A stretch of 23,680 bases of DNA from CAWEHQ01 sp051001995 (GTDB lineage Bacteria > Actinomycetota > Thermoleophilia > Solirubrobacterales > Thermoleophilaceae). The stretch covers positions 1-23,680 of the forward strand of contig JBPCMT010000120.1 in assembly GCA_051001995.1 (NCBI GenBank), written 5' to 3'. The translations under genes were made by a program, and so were the position numbers. The notes beneath the pieces were generated by a model. The model saw only the letters and a program-made list of their open reading frames with translations. It was not told the DNA's origin and did no database searches. This document shows, piece by piece, positions 7,503 through 14,405 of the stretch; the first letter of the stretch is position 1; every line of letters starts with the position of its first letter.

Positions 7503-7617
7503 GCGACACGCTGTTGCTACTCTATTCGGTCGGCGCGGGGCCGACTCCTGGGCCTTGCGCTGCTTCTAATCCAATGACGTCGGGCCGCCACGGCGGCCGG
7601 GCAGAGAACGCGGAGCC
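7503..7617 (+). promoter_or_regulatory. map-rpmJ leader: candidate promoter and inverted repeat (no infA)
   Basis: This 115-base stretch occupies the usual place of infA but is too short for it and holds no suitable frame. It includes a TANNNT-like hexamer, TACTCT, at 7518-7523. It also has a perfect seven-base inverted repeat, GGCCGCC at 7583-7589 and GGCGGCC at 7592-7598, just before rpmJ. The stretch could be a promoter plus a structured leader for rpmJ-rpsM-rpsK-rpsD. S4 and other proteins autoregulate equivalent operons in some bacteria, but nothing here proves that. Confidence 0.35.
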
Positions 7618-7731
7618 GTGAAGGTCCGAACCTCGGTCAAGCCCATGTGCGAGAAGTGCAAGGTGATCCGCCGCCACGGCGCGGTCCTGATCATCTGCTC
7701 GAATCCCCGGCACAAGCAGCGTCAGGGGTAG
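7618..7731 (+). CDS. rpmJ: 50S ribosomal protein L36 (zinc-binding form)
   Basis: Thirty-seven-residue large-subunit protein. The frame GTG...TAG reads MKVRTSVKPMCEKCKVIRRH and continues to HKQRQG. The zinc ligands are C11, C14, C27 and H32, the classic C+ form of L36. Start and length match the family exactly. It is nine bases ahead of rpsM. GGAG at 7612-7615 is too close to the GTG to be a good ribosome-binding site. Confidence 0.96.
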   Translation: MKVRTSVKPMCEKCKVIRRHGAVLIICSNPRHKQRQG

Positions 7732-7740
7732 CTCGATCTG

Positions 7741-8121
7741 ATGGCGCGCATCGCGGGAATAAACATTCCGCTCAACAAGCGGGTCGAGGTGGGGCTCACC
7801 TCCATCTACGGCATCGGCGCCTCACAGGCGCGCGAAGCCCTCCAGAGGACCGGGGTCGACCGGAACACCTACGTCCGCGAGCTGACCGACGACGAGGTGT
7901 CGAAGCTGCGCGAGACGATCGACAACGACCTGATGGTCGAGGGCGACCTGCGGCGCGACCGCTCGCAGAACGTCAAGCGCCTGATGGAGATCGGCTCCTA
8001 CCGCGGCCTTCGGCACAGGCGCGGGCTGCCGGTGGACGGCCAGCGGACCAAGACGAACGCGCGCACGCGCAAGGGTCCGAAACGCGGGCAGGTGGCGGGC
8101 AAGAAGAAGGTGGCCAAGTGA
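7741..8121 (+). CDS. rpsM: 30S ribosomal protein S13
   Basis: Head protein of the small subunit that contacts P-site tRNA and forms an inter-subunit bridge with L5. The 126 residues begin MARIAGINIPLNKRVEVGLT, then YGIGASQAREAL (the helix-hairpin-helix-like motif). The signature RLMEIGSYRGLRHRRGLPV and QRTKTNARTRKG precede a Lys-rich C-terminal tail. Length is normal. Confidence 0.97.
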   Translation: MARIAGINIPLNKRVEVGLTSIYGIGASQAREALQRTGVDRNTYVRELTDDEVSKLRETIDNDLMVEGDLRRDRSQNVKRLMEIGSYRGLRHRRGLPVDGQRTKTNARTRKGPKRGQVAGKKKVAK

Positions 8122-8149
8122 GGGCCGCCAGCCGCGAAGGAGCGGCCTA

Positions 8150-8548
8150 GTGGCGCAGCAGAGGCCGGCTCGCGGCCGCGGCCGTCGCCGCGTACGCAAG
8201 AACATCCCGTTCGGACAGGCACACATCAAGACCAGCTTCAACAACACGATCGTGACCCTGACCGACCGGGAGGGCAACGTGATCGCGTGGGAGACCGCAG
8301 GCGGCGCCGGCTTCAAGGGCTCGCGCAAGTCCACTCCGTTCGCCGCCCAGGTCACCGCCGACTCAGCCGCCAAGAAGGGCCTCGAGCAGGGGCTCGAGAA
8401 GGTCGAGGTCTACGTCAAGGGCCCCGGCTCGGGCCGTGAGACCGCGATCCGCTCGCTACAGGCGGCCGGGCTCGAGGTGACCGGCATCCGCGACGTCACG
8501 CCTCAGGCGCACAACGGCTGCCGCCCCCGCAAGCGGCGGAGGGTGTGA
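8150..8548 (+). CDS. rpsK: 30S ribosomal protein S11
   Basis: Platform protein near the E site and the mRNA exit. The 132 residues have a basic N-terminus, RVRKNIPFGQAHIKTSFNNT, then IVTLTDREGNVIAWETAGGA and GFKGSRKSTPFAAQ. They end HNGCRPRKRRRV, the invariant S11 tail. GTG at 8150 is supported by AAGGAG at 8137-8142 with a seven-base spacer. The gene ends four bases before rpsD. Confidence 0.97.
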   Translation: MAQQRPARGRGRRRVRKNIPFGQAHIKTSFNNTIVTLTDREGNVIAWETAGGAGFKGSRKSTPFAAQVTADSAAKKGLEQGLEKVEVYVKGPGSGRETAIRSLQAAGLEVTGIRDVTPQAHNGCRPRKRRRV

Positions 8549-8552
8549 GCTG

Positions 8553-9173
8553 ATGGCTCGCGATACGGGCCCACAGTGCAAGCAGTGCCGGCGCGAGGGC
8601 CAGAAGCTCTCCCTCAAGGGCGAGCGCTGCCTTACCGACAAGTGCGGCGTCGAGCGCCGCTCCTACCCGCCCGGCGACCACGGGCGCGGGCGCTCGCGGC
8701 AGTCGGAGTACCGTGTCCAGCTTCGCGAGAAGCAGAAGGCGCGCCGCTACTACGGCGTGCTCGAGCGGCAGTTTCGCGGCTACTACCAGAAGGCCAGCCG
8801 CCAGCCCGGCGTGACTGGCGAGAACCTGCTGCGGCTGCTGGAGAGCCGGCTCGACAACGTCCTCGTGCGTCTCGGCTTCGCCGCCTCGCGGCGCCAGGCG
8901 CGCCAGCTCGTCCTTCACGGCCACTGGTCCGTGAACGGGCGGCGGGTCAGCGTGCCCTCCTACCGGGTGCGCCCCAACGACGTGATCAGCGTGAAGCCGG
9001 GCTCGGGGGCCGACCAGGTCATCCGCGACGCCACGGAGCTGACCTCCGCGGTGCCGGCATGGCTCCAGGCGGACCACGACGGGCTCACGGCGAAGGTGCT
9101 GCGCCACCCGGAGCGGGAGGAGATCGACTCTCCGGTCCAGGAGCAGCTCATCGTCGAGCTCTACTCGAAGTAA
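8553..9173 (+). CDS. rpsD: 30S ribosomal protein S4 (zinc-binding form)
   Basis: Primary assembly protein of the 30S body. The 206 residues carry an N-terminal cysteine cluster, C9, C12, C26 and C31, the same spacing as the zinc site I recall for Thermus S4. The S4 RNA-binding domain follows near residues 95-160: LLRLLESRLDNVLVRLGFAA, SRRQARQLVLHGHWSVNGRR and SYRVRPNDVISV. The C-terminal VQEQLIVELYSK is the usual ending. A GGAGG lies just upstream, at the end of rpsK. A 64-base gap separates it from rpoA. Confidence 0.97.
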   Translation: MARDTGPQCKQCRREGQKLSLKGERCLTDKCGVERRSYPPGDHGRGRSRQSEYRVQLREKQKARRYYGVLERQFRGYYQKASRQPGVTGENLLRLLESRLDNVLVRLGFAASRRQARQLVLHGHWSVNGRRVSVPSYRVRPNDVISVKPGSGADQVIRDATELTSAVPAWLQADHDGLTAKVLRHPEREEIDSPVQEQLIVELYSK

Positions 9174-9237
9174 GCAGTGCCTCGACCGCCAGCGGCGCGA
9201 GCCGGCGGGCGGCGTACCCGATCAGAAGGAACGCAGA

Positions 9238-10212
9238 ATGCTTGATTTTCAGATCCCTCAGATCTCGGCCGAGAAGGTGGAGGACAATCGCGGCTCGTTA
9301 GAGATCGAGCCGCTCGACCGCGGCTTTGGGTACACGTTCGGAAACTCCCTCCGGCGGGTACTCCTGTCGTCGCTCGGCGGCGCGGCCGTGACGAGCGTGC
9401 GCATCGAGGGCGTCGCACACGAGTTCTCCACCATCTCGGGCGTCAAGGAGGACGTGACCGACATCGTCCTGAACCTCAAGGAGATCGTCTGCCGCCTCCA
9501 CTCCGAGGCGACCGAGGTCGAGGTGCCGCTCGTGGCGACCGGGCCCGGCGAGGTCACCGCGGCGGACATCGACCTCCCCTCCGGGGTCGAGATCCTGAAC
9601 CCGGACTCTCACGTTGCCACGCTCGAGAAGCGGACCAAGCTCGAGATGTACCTGACCGTCGGCCGCGGCCGCGGCTACGCGCCCGCCGAGGAGAACAAGT
9701 CGGACGAGCAGCCGATTGGCGTGATCCCGATCGACTCGATCTTCTCACCGGTCAAGCGCGTCGCCTACCAGGTCGAGTCGGCTCGAGTCGGCCAGCGGAC
9801 CGACTACGACAAGCTGATGCTCGACATCGAGACCGACGGCTCCGTCGAGCCGCAGGCGGCGCTCCGGGAGGCTGCCGAGATCCTGATCAAGAGCCTGTCG
9901 ATCTTCACCGACCCGGCGCGGCTCGACTTCCTCCAGGGCGGCGGCGACCTCGGCGGCGACGACGGCGCGGCCGTGACGGCCGGGCCCGCCGTCACGCGGG
10001 CGCCCGACGCGATGGACGACATTCTGATCGAGGAGCTCGAGCTCGGCGTGCGCTCCTACAACTGCCTCAAGCGCGCCGGCATCCAGACCGTCGGCGACCT
10101 GCTCCAGAAGACGGAGTCCGAGCTCAACGCGATTCCCAACTTCGGCAGCAAGTCGATCGAGGAGGTCGTGGAGACGCTCGAGGCGCGCGGCCTGTCGCTG
10201 AACGACGTGTAG
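9238..10212 (+). CDS. rpoA: RNA polymerase alpha subunit
   Basis: Scaffold subunit whose dimer assembles beta and beta' and whose C-terminal domain contacts promoter UP elements and activators. The 324 residues include the N-terminal domain with DRGFGYTFGNSLRRVLLSSL near 26-45 and GVKEDVTDIVLNLKEI. The C-terminal domain begins near residue 260: ILIEELELGVRSYNCLKRAG, with R272 matching the UP-element-binding Arg265 of E. coli, then TVGDLL and NFGSKSIEEV. The domains are joined by a flexible Gly/Asp/Ala-rich linker. ATG at 9238 is preceded by AAGGA at 9226-9230. Confidence 0.98.
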   Translation: MLDFQIPQISAEKVEDNRGSLEIEPLDRGFGYTFGNSLRRVLLSSLGGAAVTSVRIEGVAHEFSTISGVKEDVTDIVLNLKEIVCRLHSEATEVEVPLVATGPGEVTAADIDLPSGVEILNPDSHVATLEKRTKLEMYLTVGRGRGYAPAEENKSDEQPIGVIPIDSIFSPVKRVAYQVESARVGQRTDYDKLMLDIETDGSVEPQAALREAAEILIKSLSIFTDPARLDFLQGGGDLGGDDGAAVTAGPAVTRAPDAMDDILIEELELGVRSYNCLKRAGIQTVGDLLQKTESELNAIPNFGSKSIEEVVETLEARGLSLNDV

Positions 10213-10231
10213 GCCCCGGCCGCGCTTCGGG

Positions 10232-10237
10232 TACAAC
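10232..10237 (+). promoter_or_regulatory. Candidate -10-like box before rplQ
   Basis: TACAAC stands six bases before the rplQ ATG, and the bases between (GTCGTC) hold no Shine-Dalgarno site. It is an imperfect match to TANNNT (last base C). If used, transcription would start at about the A of the ATG, giving a leaderless message. Confidence 0.35.
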
Positions 10238-10243
10238 GTCGTC

Positions 10244-10516
10244 ATGCGCCATCGTCGCGACCGCCGCAAGCTGAGCCGGGACTCCGCCCACCGCAAGGCG
10301 CTGTTCATGAACCTCTCGCGCGAGGTTCTCAACCATGAGCGGATCAAGACCACCGAGGCGAAGGCCAAGGCGGTCAAGCCGGAGGTGGAGAAGCTGATCA
10401 CGCTCGCCAAGCGCGGCGACCTCCACGCGCGGCGCCAGGCGATGGCGCGGCTGGGGCAGGACAAGTTCGTCGTCTACAAGCTGTTCGAGGAGATCGCCCC
10501 GCGCTACTCGGAGTGA
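10244..10516 (+). CDS. rplQ: 50S ribosomal protein L17, interrupted by in-frame TGA
   Basis: L17 lies near the polypeptide exit tunnel. The frame starts MRHRRDRRKLSRDSAHRKAL, then FMNLSREVLNHERIKTTEAK and KAVKPEVEKLITLAKRGD, all typical. It stops at TGA 10514-10516 after 90 residues (ending APRYSE). Full L17 of this kind is about 117 residues, and the missing end is encoded in the same frame directly after the TGA. Homologues have Arg at the TGA position, so CGA to TGA is the simplest change. Possible explanations are sequencing or consensus error, a real nonsense change, or readthrough (TGA followed by C is a leaky context). TGA is a normal stop for many genes here, so recoding of the codon is unlikely. 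Confidence 0.9.
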   Translation: MRHRRDRRKLSRDSAHRKALFMNLSREVLNHERIKTTEAKAKAVKPEVEKLITLAKRGDLHARRQAMARLGQDKFVVYKLFEEIAPRYSE

Positions 10517-11325
10517 CCCGGTGGCTACACGCGCATCCTCAAGCTCGGCCCGCGCCGCTCGGACGCGACCGAGATGGTGTTCCTCGAGCTGGTCTAGGCG
10601 GCCCGCTGGCGGCCCGCCTGCTGCTCGAGTACCACGGGGCCGGATTCTCCGGCTGGGCGCGCCAACCGGAGCGCCGCACCGTGCAGGGCGCCCTGGAAGG
10701 CGCGCTCGCTCGCATCCGAGGCGGTGAGACCGCGTTGACGGTCGCCGGGAGGACCGACGCGGGCGTTCACGCGCTCGGGCAGGTCGCGAGCCACGACGGC
10801 GAGCCGGCCGCCCCGAGGGCTCTCAACGGCGTCCTCCCGGCAGACGTCCGTGTCCTCGCGAGCGAGGCGGCGCCGGATAGCTTCGACGCCCGCCGTGACG
10901 CCCGAGCGCGCCTGTATCGCTATCGCCTGCTCCGTCGTGAGACGCCGAGCGCGTTCGAGGCCGATCGCGCGCTGCACTGGCCGCGGCCGCTCGACCGCGG
11001 CGCGCTCGACGCCTGCGCGCGATCGCTGCACGGCCCCCACGACTTCCGCGCGTTCACACCAACCGACACTCACCACGTGCGCTTCGAGCGCGATGTGTCA
11101 CGGGCCGAGTGGGTTGATGCCGGCGAGCATGGCCTCGACTTCGAGATCGAGGCCGACGCGTTCATGCGCCACATGGTCCGCACGCTCGTTGGGACGATGC
11201 TCCTGGTCGCCGGCGGTCGGATGGATGTGGCGCGCTTCGAGCGGCTGCTGACCGGTCGCCCGCGCGACGAGGCCGGCGACACCGCCCCGGCGCACGGGCT
11301 CTACCTCGTGGCCGTGCGCTACTGA
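10513..11325 (+). CDS. truA: tRNA pseudouridine(38-40) synthase
   Basis: Makes pseudouridine at positions 38-40 of the tRNA anticodon stem-loop. The catalytic motif GRTDAGVHALGQ contains the essential Asp; LLLEYHGAGFSGWARQ lies upstream and FMRHMVRTLVGTMLLV downstream. All are TruA hallmarks. The homologous part begins at about base 10606. In this frame the only ATG, GTG or TTG before it is GTG 10513, which overlaps the rplQ TGA. Starting there adds 31 residues that look like out-of-frame translation of the rplQ end. A CTG at 10606 would give a 239-residue protein of normal length, with catalytic Asp at residue 51. I give the conventional start but consider it doubtful. The function call is firm. 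Confidence 0.9.
   Translation: MTRWLHAHPQARPAPLGRDRDGVPRAGLGGPLAARLLLEYHGAGFSGWARQPERRTVQGALEGALARIRGGETALTVAGRTDAGVHALGQVASHDGEPAAPRALNGVLPADVRVLASEAAPDSFDARRDARARLYRYRLLRRETPSAFEADRALHWPRPLDRGALDACARSLHGPHDFRAFTPTDTHHVRFERDVSRAEWVDAGEHGLDFEIEADAFMRHMVRTLVGTMLLVAGGRMDVARFERLLTGRPRDEAGDTAPAHGLYLVAVRY
10517..10597 (+). other. rplQ: C-terminal segment of rplQ beyond the in-frame TGA
   Basis: Twenty-six codons and a TAG in the rplQ frame read PGGYTRILKLGPRRSDATEM and then VFLELV. This is the conserved L17 ending (GGYTRIL...R..D...M...ELV in E. coli too). Third positions are G or C in all but one codon, so the segment still looks like coding sequence in this frame. Through readthrough, or after correction of one base, it would complete a 117-residue L17. 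Confidence 0.85.
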
Positions 11326-11334
11326 GCGGCGCGC

Positions 11335-11403
11335 ACCGCCCGGCGCCGGGATGCCCGCCGGCCCGGCGCCGTGATGCACCCCGGCCCGACGCCGGGATGC
11401 ACC
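11335..11403. repeat. Three tandem 23-bp GC-rich repeats
   Basis: Three direct copies lie head to tail at 11335-11357, 11358-11380 and 11381-11403. Copies 2 and 3 agree at 21 of 23 bases; copies 1 and 2 at 18 of 23. Each has a core like CCCGGCGCCGGG followed by (G/T)GATGC. In copy 1 the core is a perfect 12-base palindrome, so each copy could form a hairpin. They start ten bases after the truA stop. A terminator or RNA-stability role is possible but not shown; no T-tract follows. Confidence 0.8.
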
Positions 11404-11530
11404 TTCCTTGTTGAGAGCGGTCATCAACGAAGTCTCATGAAGAGATCAGTTCTCAGAGGAAGCATCGCTGCGCGGGCGGCGACGTCGCAAGGGGGACTCC
11501 GGGCGCGCGCGGCTGCCGCGCAGTCGCTTC

Positions 11531-11536
11531 TATCCT
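11531..11536 (+). promoter_or_regulatory. Candidate -10 box before surE
   Basis: TATCCT lies 12 bases before the surE ATG, in the 223-base truA-surE gap. The intervening GGGCGGTCGCCC is a short inverted repeat with a weak Shine-Dalgarno match. The gap also contains a less GC-rich tract at about 11404-11470. The box probably marks the start of the surE-ligA-transpeptidase transcript. Confidence 0.4.
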
Positions 11537-11548
11537 GGGCGGTCGCCC

Positions 11549-12391
11549 ATGAAGGTGCTGCTCACCAACGACGACGGGATTCAGGCCACCGGGCTGAACG
11601 TCGTGCGCAGGGCGCTCCAGGAGGTCGATGACGTGGAGCTGGCCGTGATCGCGCCCGACTCGAACCGGAGCGCCACCGCACGCAGCATCACGACCCGCCA
11701 CCCACTGTGGGTGGAGGAGGTGAAGTTCGACGACGGGACCGTGGGTCACGCGACCGACGGCACGCCGGTCGACTGCGTCCGCTTCGCCGCTCTCGGCCTG
11801 CTCGACTCCAAACCCGAGCTGATCGTGTCGGGCATCAACCACGGTTCCAACCTCGGCGACGACATCACCTACTCGGGCACTGTCGCGGCGGCGCTCGAGG
11901 GCATCGTGCTGGACGTGCCGGCGATCGCGGTCTCTCAGCAGTCGCCGCGCGGGGAGCTCGACTTTCGCGCCGGCGACAGCTGGCAGGTCGATCACTTCGC
12001 TCAAGCGGCCGCGTTTGTCGCCCGCCTGGTCGAGGAGATCGACGACGTGCCGATTCCCGAGCGGACGCTGCTGAACGTCAACTGCCCGACCGGCGACGCC
12101 CGAGGAGTGCGGGCCTGTCGCCTCGGGAGGCGCATCTCCCGCGACCGGCTCGAGCTCGACGAAGAGGCCGATGGCCGCCGCCGCTACCGCATCTACGGCG
12201 ACGATCCCTCCTACCACCGCGAGGACGGCACCGACTTCGCGGCGGTGGCCGACGGCTTCATCGCGGTCACGCCGCTCCACTTCGAGCTGACCGCTACCGA
12301 CAGCGTCGAGACGCTGCACGGGTCGAAGCTGGACCGCCTCCTGGCCCCGGCGGCCCGCGAGGCCCGCGCCGCCGACGCGCCCGGTGGCTGA
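11549..12391 (+). CDS. surE: 5'/3'-nucleotidase SurE
   Basis: Metal-dependent phosphatase that removes phosphate from nucleoside monophosphates; linked to stationary-phase survival in other bacteria. The first ten residues are MKVLLTNDDG with the metal-binding pair D8 and D9. S41 (PDSNRSATARSIT) and N97 (SGINHGSNLGDD) complete the site. GTPVDCV and YSGTVAAALEG are also SurE motifs. At 280 residues it is slightly longer than the roughly 250 usual, owing to its C-terminal tail. It overlaps the ligA start by eight bases. Confidence 0.95.
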   Translation: MKVLLTNDDGIQATGLNVVRRALQEVDDVELAVIAPDSNRSATARSITTRHPLWVEEVKFDDGTVGHATDGTPVDCVRFAALGLLDSKPELIVSGINHGSNLGDDITYSGTVAAALEGIVLDVPAIAVSQQSPRGELDFRAGDSWQVDHFAQAAAFVARLVEEIDDVPIPERTLLNVNCPTGDARGVRACRLGRRISRDRLELDEEADGRRRYRIYGDDPSYHREDGTDFAAVADGFIAVTPLHFELTATDSVETLHGSKLDRLLAPAAREARAADAPGG

Positions 12392-14405
12392 GGACACCCG
12401 CGGGCGGGCGCAGGAGCTCCGCCGCGAGCTCGAGCGCCACAACCACCGCTACTACGTCCTCGATGACCCGGCGATCTCCGACGCCGACTACGACGCGCTG
12501 CTCGACGAGCTGCGCACGCTCGAGCGCGACAACCCGGAGCTGCGCACTCCGGACTCGCCCACCCAGCGCGTGGGCGGCCGGCCGCTGGAGAAGTTCACAC
12601 AGGTCGAGCACCTTCAGCCGATGCTGTCGCTCGCGAACGCGCGCAGCGAGGAGGAGCTGCGGGCTTGGGAGACGCGCATCCGCAATCGCCTGACCAAGGC
12701 CGGCGTCGAGGAGGCGGCGCTCGAGTACGTAGCCGAGCCAAAGATCGACGGGCTCGCGATCTCGCTCGTCTACCGCGACGGCGGGCTCGAGCGAGGCGCG
12801 ACCCGCGGCGACGGCCAGATCGGCGAGGACGTGACCCAGAACCTGAAGACGATCGGCGCGATCCCGCTGCGGGTCGAGGGAGCGCCGCCGCTGCTCGAGG
12901 TTCGCGGCGAGGTCTACCTGCCGCGGGCGGCGTTCGCGAAGCTCAACGAGCAGCGCGCCGAGGCGGGCGAGCCCACCTTCGCCAACCCCCGCAACTCGGC
13001 GGCCGGCTCGATCCGCCAGCTCGATCCCGAGGTGACGGCGGCCCGCCCGCTTTCGATCTGGTGCTACGCCGTCGGCGCGGTCGAGGGCCTCGGCCACGCC
13101 ACCCAGGCCGAATGGCTCGACTGGCTCTCAGGGCACGGGTTCAAGGTCAGCCCCGGGGTCGAGGTGCATGACGACGTCGAGTCGCTCGCGCGCGGCTGCC
13201 GCGAGTGGGAGGAGCGGCGCGAGCGCCTCGATTACGAGATCGACGGCGTCGTGGTCAAGGTCAACGACCTCGACCTCCAGCGGCGCCTGGGCGTCGTCGG
13301 CCGCGAGCCGCGCGGCGCGATCGCCTGGAAGTTCCAGGCGATGACCGGCCAGACGAAGCTCAAATCGATCATGTGGAATGTCGGGCGGACCGGCCATCTG
13401 ATCCCGTTCGCCAACCTCGAGCCGGTCCAGCTCTCGGGGGCGACCGTCCAGCTCGCCACGCTCCACAACGAGGAGGACCTCCGTCGCAAGGACGTGCGCG
13501 AGGGCGACGAGGTGATCGCGATGCGGGCTGGGGACGTGATCCCGCAGGTCGTCTCGCCCACCGCCGCCGCGCAGCGACGCCGAAAGCGCGGTCCGGTGCC
13601 CGCGCCGCCGGACCGCTGTCCGGCGTGCGGCACGCCGACGGTCAAGCCCGAGGACGGCGTTTGGACGATCTGCCCCAACCGGGCGTCCTGTCCCGGCCAG
13701 ATCTTCCAGGGCGTCAAGCACTTCGTCCAGCGCGGCGCGATGGACATCGACGGCTTCGGCGAGAAGCAGGCGGAGCGCTTCCTCTCGGGAGGGTTGATCA
13801 GCGACGTGGCGGACGTCTACGAGCTCACTGTCGATCGGCTCGAGGCGCTCGAGGGCTTCGGGGCGGTGTCGGCGCGCAACCTCGTCGAGGCGATCGAGCG
13901 CTCGAAGGCGCAGCCGTTTTCCCGCGTCCTCTTCGGGCTCGGCATCCCGGGCATCGGCTTCGTCAACGCACGCGCGCTGGCGGACCGGTTCCATTCGGTC
14001 GACGCGCTGCTCGACGCCGACGCGGACGCGATCGCGGAGACCCCCGGCATCGGCCCCGTGCTCGCCGCCACGATCGCGGAGACGCTTGCCGAGGAGCGGA
14101 CGCGCAGGCTGCTGGGACGGTTGCGCGACCACGGTCTCCAGATGGAGCAGGAGGAGGGAGCGGCGGCGGTCGGGCCGCTCGCCGGCAAGACCCTGGTCCT
14201 GACCGGCACGTTCCCGACGCTCTCGCGCGAGGAGGCGACCGAGCGGGTCGAGGCGGCGGGCGGCAAGGTGACCGGCTCGGTGTCCGGCCGGACCGACTTC
14301 GTGGTGGCGGGCACGGACGCCGGGTCGAAGCTCGAGCGGGCGCGCGAGACAGGCATCGAGGTCATCGATGAGGAACGGCTGCTCGCGCTGCTACAAGCCT
14401 CTTGA
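12384..14405 (+). CDS. ligA: NAD+-dependent DNA ligase
   Basis: Seals nicks during replication and repair using NAD+. The 673 residues have the family's full layout. The N-terminal Ia domain has HRYYVLDDPAISDADYD (about 21-37). The adenylation domain has the nucleophile K120 in EPKIDGLAISL. The OB-fold region follows, then the Cys4 zinc finger C412, C415, C430 and C436, the helix-hairpin-helix repeats (GFGAVSARNL, GIPGIGFVNARAL, TPGIGPVLAATI), and a C-terminal BRCT domain at about 600-673 (GKTLVLTGTFPTLSREEA). GTG at 12384 overlaps surE by eight bases. The TGA overlaps the next gene's ATG by one base, so the three genes are probably cotranscribed. Confidence 0.98.
   Translation: MAEDTRGRAQELRRELERHNHRYYVLDDPAISDADYDALLDELRTLERDNPELRTPDSPTQRVGGRPLEKFTQVEHLQPMLSLANARSEEELRAWETRIRNRLTKAGVEEAALEYVAEPKIDGLAISLVYRDGGLERGATRGDGQIGEDVTQNLKTIGAIPLRVEGAPPLLEVRGEVYLPRAAFAKLNEQRAEAGEPTFANPRNSAAGSIRQLDPEVTAARPLSIWCYAVGAVEGLGHATQAEWLDWLSGHGFKVSPGVEVHDDVESLARGCREWEERRERLDYEIDGVVVKVNDLDLQRRLGVVGREPRGAIAWKFQAMTGQTKLKSIMWNVGRTGHLIPFANLEPVQLSGATVQLATLHNEEDLRRKDVREGDEVIAMRAGDVIPQVVSPTAAAQRRRKRGPVPAPPDRCPACGTPTVKPEDGVWTICPNRASCPGQIFQGVKHFVQRGAMDIDGFGEKQAERFLSGGLISDVADVYELTVDRLEALEGFGAVSARNLVEAIERSKAQPFSRVLFGLGIPGIGFVNARALADRFHSVDALLDADADAIAETPGIGPVLAATIAETLAEERTRRLLGRLRDHGLQMEQEEGAAAVGPLAGKTLVLTGTFPTLSREEATERVEAAGGKVTGSVSGRTDFVVAGTDAGSKLERARETGIEVIDEERLLALLQAS

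Noticed and set aside
10244..10597. TGA recoded as an amino acid across the genome
   Set aside because: At least a dozen intact genes in the window (for example rplN, rpsH, rpsM, rpsK, truA, surE and ligA) end in TGA at the expected position.
11371..11631. An open frame through the truA-surE gap
   Set aside because: It starts inside the tandem repeats, runs out of frame into surE and has no recognisable product.
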